From assembly GCF_027921845.1 (NCBI RefSeq), contig NZ_BSEN01000013.1, forward strand, positions 1 to 64,000: a DNA stretch of 64,000 nt, read 5' to 3'. The stretch's first letter is position 1. Every line of letters begins with the position of its first letter. The DNA is from Leifsonia poae. Its GTDB lineage: Bacteria > Actinomycetota > Actinomycetes > Actinomycetales > Microbacteriaceae. The notes below the pieces were generated by a model. That model had not been told where the DNA came from. It did no database searches and saw nothing but the letters and a program-made list of their open reading frames with translations. This document shows, in pieces, positions 58,279 through 64,000 of the stretch. A program made the position numbers and the translations under genes.

Positions 58279-58818
58279 ATGAGTGGTTCGTTCCCGGGCG
58301 GCGGCTTCGGCGCCGGCAACGCCGAGGGCATGTGGCAGGCGTTCGAGCAGTTGCGCTCGACGTTCGAGAAGCGCGTCGGCACGCGCATGGGCAAGGGCGA
58401 CGTGCGTGCAGCCGTTCTCGCGCTGCTCGCCGAGAAGCCCATGCACGGGTATCAGATCATCCGCGAGATCGAGGAGCGCAGTGGTGGCAGCTGGAAGCCG
58501 AGCGCCGGGTCCGTCTATCCCACGCTGCAGTTGCTCTCCGATGAGGGCCTGATCAGTGCCGAGGAGTCGAACGGTCGCAAGACCTACGCGCTCACCGAGG
58601 AAGGCCGGGCGGAGGCCGAGGCGGCCGGCGCGGCGCCGTGGGAGTCCGCGGGCGCCGGTGGTGACGCGGGGTTCGGCGCTCTGCCGAAGGCGGGCTTCGA
58701 ACTCGCGCAGGCGGCGGCTCAGGTGCGTCGCACCGGCACCCCGGAGCAGATCCAGCAGGCCGCGGTCGTGCTCGACGAGGCGCGCCGCCGGCTCTACTCG
58801 ATCCTCGCCCAGGACTGA
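58279..58818 (+). CDS. PadR family transcriptional regulator
   Basis: A 179-residue PadR regulator. A Gly-rich start leads to the winged helix with VRAAVLALLAEKPMHGYQII, GSVYPTLQLLSDEGLIS and GRKTYALTEEGRAEAEA, followed by a dimerisation helix near the C-terminus. The ATG at 58279 has GAGGAGG at ideal spacing; an earlier in-frame start lacks one. It precedes the UbiB-like gene by five bases and probably represses its own operon and the divergent membrane gene. Confidence 0.92.
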   Translation: MSGSFPGGGFGAGNAEGMWQAFEQLRSTFEKRVGTRMGKGDVRAAVLALLAEKPMHGYQIIREIEERSGGSWKPSAGSVYPTLQLLSDEGLISAEESNGRKTYALTEEGRAEAEAAGAAPWESAGAGGDAGFGALPKAGFELAQAAAQVRRTGTPEQIQQAAVVLDEARRRLYSILAQD

Positions 58819-58823
58819 CGCGA

Positions 58824-60533
58824 GTGCCGTCGGGTCGTCGGAGTCGACAGGGATCGACGGATGCGGGCGCCACGCGCGCCCGCTACCGTCGCATCCTGCG
58901 TTTCGCCGGCTGGAACCTCGCCGTCACCTGGTGGTACGAGCTGTTCCTGCCGCGCATCGGGCTCGCGAAGGTCGCTGAGCGCACCCGGTCGAAGCGGATG
59001 CGGCGCTTCGCCCAGCGCTTCCATGTGCTCGCGGTCGACCTCGGCGGGCTGATGATCAAGGTCGGGCAGTTCATGTCGTCCCGGCTCGACGTTCTACCAC
59101 CCGAGATCACGGCCGAGCTGGAGGGCCTGCAAGACGAGGTGCCCGCTGTTCCCTTCCCTCAGATCCGCGCGCTGGCGGAGGCGGAACTGGGCGTGCCGCT
59201 TGAGCGGGCCTTTGCGTGGGTCGATGAGACCCCGGTCGCCGCGGCCTCCCTCGGGCAGGCCCACCGTGCGCGCCTCACGCGGACGGATGCCGCCGACAGC
59301 GGTCTCGACGGCGTCGTGATCAAGGTGCAGCGGCCGGGGATCGACGCGATCGTCGATGTCGATCTCGCGGCCCTGCGCAAGGTCGGCGGATGGCTCAGCC
59401 GCGTGCGCCTGGTGTCCGACCGCGTCGACGCGCCCGAACTCGTCGAGGAGTTCGCGCAGACGAGTCTCGAAGAGATCGACTACCTGCATGAGGCGGCGAA
59501 CGCCGAGCGTTTCGCGGCGGACTTCGCGGACGACGAGCGTGTCGCCGTGCCCGCCATCGCCTGGGAGCGCACGACGCGGCGGGTGCTCACCCTCGAAGAC
59601 GTCACGGCGATCAAGATCACCGACGCCGAGGCGCTGCGCGCGGCGGGCATCGACCCGGCAGACGTCGCCCCGGTTTTCGCAGCGGTCATGTTCGATCAGC
59701 TGTTCACCAACGGCTTCTTCCACGCCGATCCGCACCCGGGCAACATCTTCGTCACGCCGACGCCGGATGTTCCGGGCGAGCGCCCCTGGAAGCTGACGTT
59801 CATCGACTTCGGGATGATGGGCGAGGTGCCGACCGGCACCCGCAGCGGCCTGAGGAAGCTGCTGATCGCGGCCGCATCGCGGGACGGCAAGGGCCTGGTG
59901 GACGCGATGCAGGATGTCGGCGTGCTGCTGCCCTCGGCCGAGACCACCCAGCTCGAGAGGGCGATGACACAGCTCTTCGCCCGGTTCGGTGGGATGGGCT
60001 TCGCTGAGCTGCGCGAGGTCGACCCACGCGAGTTCCGCCAGTTCGCGGTGCAGTTCGGCGATGTGATCCGTTCGCTGCCGTTCCAGCTGCCGGAGAACTT
60101 CCTGCTGATCATCCGGGCGATGTCGCTCACCTCCGGAGTGTGCAGTGCGCTCGATCCCGGATTCAATCTGTGGGACTCGGTCGAGCCGTACGCGGCGCAG
60201 CTCCTACGCGACGAGGGCGGCAACGTTGTTCAGGACTTTGCGAAGCAGGCCGTGGAGATCGCGGGCATCGCGCTACGGCTGCCCAAGCGGCTGGATGCGC
60301 TCATCGACCGCTTCGAGGACGGCACGGTGGAGGTCGCGACGCCCCGGCTCGAGCAGCGGGTGGCCCGGCTCGAGCGCACGGCGCGGCGACTCGTCTCCGC
60401 GCTCGTGTTCGGCGCTCTGCTCATCGCCGGTGCCGTGGTGCGCGCAGACGATGCCGTGCTCGGCACGGTGCTCATGGTCGCGTCGGCACTCCCTCTGCTG
60501 TACACACTGTTCGCGGGCCGTCGCGGCCGCTGA
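58824..60533 (+). CDS. ABC1/AarF (UbiB) family atypical kinase
   Basis: A 569-residue UbiB-type protein. The KxGQ motif is in MIKVGQFMSSRLDVLPPE, the Ala-rich loop is AAASLGQAHRA, the catalytic segment is FFHADPHPGNIF, and the metal-binding TFIDFGMMGEVP follows. Two C-terminal helices (about 520-565) anchor it in the membrane. The family supports quinone or isoprenoid-lipid metabolism through ATPase activity. The start is GTG at 58824. Co-transcription with padR suggests stress-controlled expression. Confidence 0.92.
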   Translation: MPSGRRSRQGSTDAGATRARYRRILRFAGWNLAVTWWYELFLPRIGLAKVAERTRSKRMRRFAQRFHVLAVDLGGLMIKVGQFMSSRLDVLPPEITAELEGLQDEVPAVPFPQIRALAEAELGVPLERAFAWVDETPVAAASLGQAHRARLTRTDAADSGLDGVVIKVQRPGIDAIVDVDLAALRKVGGWLSRVRLVSDRVDAPELVEEFAQTSLEEIDYLHEAANAERFAADFADDERVAVPAIAWERTTRRVLTLEDVTAIKITDAEALRAAGIDPADVAPVFAAVMFDQLFTNGFFHADPHPGNIFVTPTPDVPGERPWKLTFIDFGMMGEVPTGTRSGLRKLLIAAASRDGKGLVDAMQDVGVLLPSAETTQLERAMTQLFARFGGMGFAELREVDPREFRQFAVQFGDVIRSLPFQLPENFLLIIRAMSLTSGVCSALDPGFNLWDSVEPYAAQLLRDEGGNVVQDFAKQAVEIAGIALRLPKRLDALIDRFEDGTVEVATPRLEQRVARLERTARRLVSALVFGALLIAGAVVRADDAVLGTVLMVASALPLLYTLFAGRRGR

Positions 60534-60577
60534 GCGACCGCGACGACCCGCAGGGTCCGTCGATCAGGCGACGGCGA

Positions 60578-61570
60578 TCAGGCTCGGAGCAACACCTTGC
60601 CCACGCGCCCCGGCTGGTCGCTCGCCGTCACGGCGGCGCTGATCTCGTCGAAGTCGTACGTCGCCGCGACCGGGAGGGTCAGCGATCCGTCGAGAACGCG
60701 GGTGATCAGTTCGCCGAACAGCTTCCCCTTGAGGTCGGCCGGCATCTCGCGGCTGACGACGCTGCCCCAGAAGCCCTTGATGGTGCCCTGCTTGAAGATG
60801 ACGTCACCGGAGGAGATCTCGAGCGTCGGCGATGCCATCGCCCCGAAGACCACGAGCGTGCCGTTGACCGCGAGTGTGGACATGACGTCGCCGGCGGAGC
60901 GGCCGCCGACCGAGTCGATCCCGACGTGGATGTCGGCTCCGCCGGTGATCTCGGCGAGGCGGTCGCGCCAGTCGTCGGAGTCGGTGGCGATGACGCGATC
61001 GATGCCCTGCGCACGGAGTTCGTCGACACCCGCCGCGCGGCGTACGAGCCCCACGACGTTGATGCCGCGCGCGGCGCCCAGCTGGGCGACCATCCGGCCC
61101 ACTGCGCCGTTGGCGGCGTTCTGGATCAGCCAGTCGCCCTCCTTCAGGTCGAGGGAGTGCAGCAGGCTCAGCGCGCTGAACGGCATCGAGACGAGCTGGG
61201 CGGCGGCCTCATCCGGCAGGGCATCCGGAACCGGGATGAGCCCTGCAGCATCGGCCACGAAGTACTCGGCCCACACGCCGAAGGTGCCGCCGGTGGTGAC
61301 GCGCTGACCGACAGCGAGCTGATCCACATCGGGGCCGAGGGCGTCGACGACGCCGACCGCCTCCGTGCCCGCCTGGGCAGGGAGCTCGGGCTTGAAGCCG
61401 TAGGTGCCGCGCACCGTCCACAGGTCGTGGTTGTGGATGGCGGAGAGCAGCGTGCGAACGCGGACCTGGCCCGGACCGGGCTGGGGGAGCGCTCGCTGCT
61501 CGACGGCGAGGAGGGCGGCGGGGTCGCCGAACTCGTGGTGGACGAGGGCGCGCATGGTGTCGTCGGTCAT
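60578..61570 (-). CDS. Zinc-independent quinone oxidoreductase-like dehydrogenase
   Basis: A 330-residue medium-chain dehydrogenase/reductase of the quinone oxidoreductase kind. The GroES-like part has PGPGQVRVRTLLSAIHNHD and QAGTEAVGVVDALG; the NADPH fold has QNAANGAVGRMVAQLGAARG. The zinc-binding cysteines are absent. The ATG at 61570 is four bases after the ohr stop, so it is cotranscribed with ohrR and ohr and probably acts on reactive carbonyls or quinones formed during peroxide stress. Confidence 0.88.
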   Translation of the reverse strand: MTDDTMRALVHHEFGDPAALLAVEQRALPQPGPGQVRVRTLLSAIHNHDLWTVRGTYGFKPELPAQAGTEAVGVVDALGPDVDQLAVGQRVTTGGTFGVWAEYFVADAAGLIPVPDALPDEAAAQLVSMPFSALSLLHSLDLKEGDWLIQNAANGAVGRMVAQLGAARGINVVGLVRRAAGVDELRAQGIDRVIATDSDDWRDRLAEITGGADIHVGIDSVGGRSAGDVMSTLAVNGTLVVFGAMASPTLEISSGDVIFKQGTIKGFWGSVVSREMPADLKGKLFGELITRVLDGSLTLPVAATYDFDEISAAVTASDQPGRVGKVLLRA

Positions 61571-61574
61571 GTGA

Positions 61575-61997
<423 letters not shown>

Positions 61998-62028
61998 GTG
62001 TGCCTTTCGTGGTTCGGTGGTGCGAAGT

Positions 62029-62493
62029 TCAGTGCTGGGCGGCGGGCTGGGCCGCTGTCTGCTGCGCGCTCGCGGCGTGCATGGTCTCGGTGAGGCGGTG
62101 GAGGGTGTCGATGAGTTGCGCGGCGGCCTGTTCGTCGGGCAGGCCCGTGCCTGCGGCGATCCTGGCCGGGATGTGCGCCAGTTGGGGGTGGAGCTCTCGG
62201 CCGCGCTCGCCGATCGTCACGGTGACGACACGCTCATCGGGGGAGCGCCGCTCGCGCCGGACGAGGCCGGCCTGCTCCATGCGGCGAAGCAGGGGGGAGA
62301 GCGTTCCCGAATCCAGCTGCAGGTGCTCGCCCAGGGAGCTCACGGTCTGATCGCCCTCGATCCACAGGGTCACCAGCACGAGGTACTGGGGGTAGGTGAG
62401 CCCCCACGGCTCGAGAAGCGATCGGTACGCCTGAGTCGTCGCGCGGGTGGCGGCGTAGAGGGAGAAGCACACCATCTCATCGGTCACGGACAT
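62029..62493 (-). CDS. ohrR: MarR family regulator OhrR
   Basis: A 154-residue MarR-type repressor with the sensing cysteine near the N-terminus (Cys9 in MVCFSLYAATRATTQAYR) and YPQYLVLVTLWIEG, as in OhrR. The winged helix has LGEHLQLDSGTLSPLLRRME. Oxidation of the Cys by organic peroxide releases it from DNA. A double palindrome lies ten bases upstream of its start. The C-terminal Gln/Ala tail is disordered. Confidence 0.94.
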   Translation of the reverse strand: MSVTDEMVCFSLYAATRATTQAYRSLLEPWGLTYPQYLVLVTLWIEGDQTVSSLGEHLQLDSGTLSPLLRRMEQAGLVRRERRSPDERVVTVTIGERGRELHPQLAHIPARIAAGTGLPDEQAAAQLIDTLHRLTETMHAASAQQTAAQPAAQH

Positions 62494-62502
62494 GAGTCAA
62501 TG

Positions 62503-62528
62503 ATTGCACGCAATTAGGTTGTGCACAA
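62503..62528. promoter_or_regulatory. OhrR operator
   Basis: ATTGCACGCAAT (62503-62514) and the perfect palindrome TTGTGCACAA (62519-62528) lie side by side, 16 bases apart start to start, just upstream of ohrR. The TTG/CAA-armed sites resemble known OhrR operators. Confidence 0.75.
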
Positions 62529-62539
62529 TTCAAGGTTGG

Positions 62540-63280
62540 CTACCGCGATCGCGACAGGGGCACTCCGGTTGCGTCTTCGAGACGTGCCAGCAGGTCATCC
62601 TGGAAGGAGCGGTCATTCACCGCGGGGTGCGCCTGCTGACGACGACGGTGGTACCAATAGCCTCCGCTCGTGAGGGCTTCCGCATCGTCGCTCGCGGCGA
62701 GCCATTCCTGGGTCTCGTGACCCAGGCCGAAGTCGTCGGGCGCGCCGGCGCCGCCCATCCTGGTCGGCACCCAGCCAGGATCGACGGCGTTGCTGAGGAG
62801 ATCCGGGCTGATCCGGGCGACGGCGGCCATCAGCGTGGTGACGAACAGTTTGCTGTCGGAGTAGGTGCGCGTAGCGCGAGCTCCCGCCCAGTCGACCCCG
62901 TCCAGCGAAGCATGTCCGCCCCTGTGCATGCCGCTGCTGAGGTAGATGTGGCGGCGCGGTCCGGCCAGCAGAGCCGTGACGAGATAGGGCGCCACCACGT
63001 TCACGGGCATCAGAGCAGCGCCGGAGATCACGCCGGCGTTGTGGATCACCGCATCGATCGGCGCGAGACCGTTCAAGTCGGCGATCGCGCCGAGCACCGC
63101 TTCTCGGTCGGAGAAGTCGGCGACGATGAGGCCGGCGCCCCGCTCGACCAGCGGCCGGACGGCATCCACCCGCCTCTCATTACGGGCATGCACGACGACG
63201 TCGTGCCCCTGAGCGAGCAGCGCCTGCGCGGTGGCGAAGCCGAGTCCATCGGCCGATCCGGTGACCAGTATGCGAGACAT
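62540..63280 (-). CDS. Short-chain dehydrogenase/reductase
   Basis: A 246-residue SDR. The cofactor motif is LVTGSADGLGFATAQAL, the NAG motif is VIHNAG, and the catalytic Tyr/Lys are in YSDSK; the Ser is in YLSSGMHRGG. The ATG at 63280 starts the conserved domain; a longer frame would run through the 9-base repeat of the opposite gene. It lies upstream of the ohrR operator and is transcribed in the same direction, so it reads toward ohrR. The substrate is unknown. Confidence 0.88.
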   Translation of the reverse strand: MSRILVTGSADGLGFATAQALLAQGHDVVVHARNERRVDAVRPLVERGAGLIVADFSDREAVLGAIADLNGLAPIDAVIHNAGVISGAALMPVNVVAPYLVTALLAGPRRHIYLSSGMHRGGHASLDGVDWAGARATRTYSDSKLFVTTLMAAVARISPDLLSNAVDPGWVPTRMGGAGAPDDFGLGHETQEWLAASDDAEALTSGGYWYHRRRQQAHPAVNDRSFQDDLLARLEDATGVPLSRSR

Positions 63281-63368
63281 GGTGTCTTCATTCTCGCGCG
63301 CGCGAAGCACGGGATCGACATCGCTGCTGCTTAAGAGATGGCGACGCGTAGCGATCGTCAGACCTGGC

Positions 63369-64000
63369 ATGCTGGCTGTCGTGGCTGTCGTGGCTGTCGT
63401 GGCTGTCGTGGCTGATCCCGACATCGACCGACTTCGACGCGAGGCCTCCGAACGGGCGTCCGGACGGCCCCGGTTGCCGTTCGCCGGCACCGTCGGCGAC
63501 GACACGATCGGCACGGTCCCGATTCGCCGCTACGTTCCGCAGGCCGATACGCATCCCGACGCCGTAGTCGTGTTCCTCCACGGCGGCTACGGAGTGCTCG
63601 GCGACCTCGAACTTCAGGACGCCTACTGCCGCCGCATCGCGGGCATCCTGCGAGTCACGGTGCTCTCGGTCGGCTACCGGCTCGCGCCGGAGGCGAGCCT
63701 GGCGGCATCCGGCGATGACGCGCTCGCCGTGGTCGGCGCCCTGCGGGACTCGGGCACAGGAGGCATCGTGCTCTGGGGAGATTCCGCGGGGGGCGCCCTT
63801 GCGCTCGCCGTCGCTCGGCGTGCGGGCGCGACAGCGCTCGTGCTGACCAACCCGAACGTCGACCTCACCCTGCGCGGGTTCGACGACACGGCCACCGGAG
63901 GGCCGGGCCGGGAGTTGTCCGAATGGGCCTTCGCGCGCTGGGCCGGTGGCGGCCGGCTCCACGACGCCCCTGACCTCGCCGCCGACGTGCGCGGGCTGCC
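63369..64000 (+). CDS. Alpha/beta hydrolase fold-3 protein, cut by the window edge
   Basis: The frame runs off the right edge, so about 210 residues are visible. It is a hormone-sensitive-lipase-type hydrolase: the oxyanion motif is VVFLHGGYGVLGDLE and the nucleophile Ser is in VLWGDSAGGALALA, with GYRLAPEASL between. The first codons are a repeated Ala-Val-Val tract (MLAVVAVVAVVAVVADPD) encoded by a 9-base tandem repeat. The true start might instead be a GTG inside the repeat. It is divergent from the SDR gene. Confidence 0.85.
   Translation, partial: MLAVVAVVAVVAVVADPDIDRLRREASERASGRPRLPFAGTVGDDTIGTVPIRRYVPQADTHPDAVVVFLHGGYGVLGDLELQDAYCRRIAGILRVTVLSVGYRLAPEASLAASGDDALAVVGALRDSGTGGIVLWGDSAGGALALAVARRAGATALVLTNPNVDLTLRGFDDTATGGPGRELSEWAFARWAGGGRLHDAPDLAADVRGL
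63375..63410. repeat. 9-bp tandem repeat (x4) in the hydrolase 5' end
   Basis: Four perfect copies of GCTGTCGTG at 63375-63410 followed by a partial GCT. Each unit is three codons (Ala-Val-Val), so copy changes keep the frame. Every unit also supplies an in-frame GTG, a potential alternative start. Confidence 0.9.

Overview
This is a gene-dense, very GC-rich window typical of the actinobacterial family Microbacteriaceae. The family call is an inference from gene content, GC richness and promoter style, not from a marker-gene comparison. I see no IS element, integrase, prophage gene or CRISPR array. Most genes overlap or abut the next one, and many start as leaderless transcripts: a TANNNT -10 box lies 6-8 bases before the start codon.

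The first 38.7 kb is mainly conserved chromosomal backbone. It opens with a small metabolic set (membrane protein, amidase, MmcQ/YjbR protein, PLP decarboxylase, gamma-glutamyltransferase-like protein). Next come infC-rpmI-rplT with a hairpin-rich leader and an AUC start, an rRNA methyltransferase gene, pheS-pheT, and the arginine genes argC-J-B-D-F-G-H, which lack argR and are preceded by an arginine-rich leader peptide. A 3-methyladenine glycosylase gene follows, then a two-gene SatD-like/membrane-protein unit inserted before tyrS, with four phased operators in between. The block ends with tlyA-nadK-recN-pyrG-nudix-xerD-parA-scpA-scpB-rluB-tyrA-cmk-der, the order familiar from other actinobacteria such as Mycobacterium tuberculosis.

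From 38.8 kb on the content is accessory. It holds a DUF2252 gene; a membrane glycosyltransferase coupled to a membrane-anchored GH18 protein with two chitin-binding-type modules, behind a structured leader; a LacI-controlled sugar-uptake operon with a cytosolic GH5-like glycosidase and no ATPase; a tRNA-Pro gene with an exceptionally long terminator; a TylF-like methyltransferase gene; an epoxide-hydrolase-like gene divergent from a large LuxR (LAL) regulator gene; a padR-ubiB unit; a redox unit of ohrR, ohr and a quinone oxidoreductase gene; a short-chain dehydrogenase gene; and a truncated alpha/beta hydrolase gene at the right edge whose start contains a 9-base tandem repeat.

The signals most worth follow-up are the 29-bp phased operator array at satD/tyrS (23390-23509), the arginine leader peptide with mutually exclusive hairpins before argC (12880-13023), the polysaccharide synthase/GH18 pair with its leader RNA (40516-44539), and a short palindromic word family (core AACTCCGGAA) present three times at each of two loci 38 kb apart.
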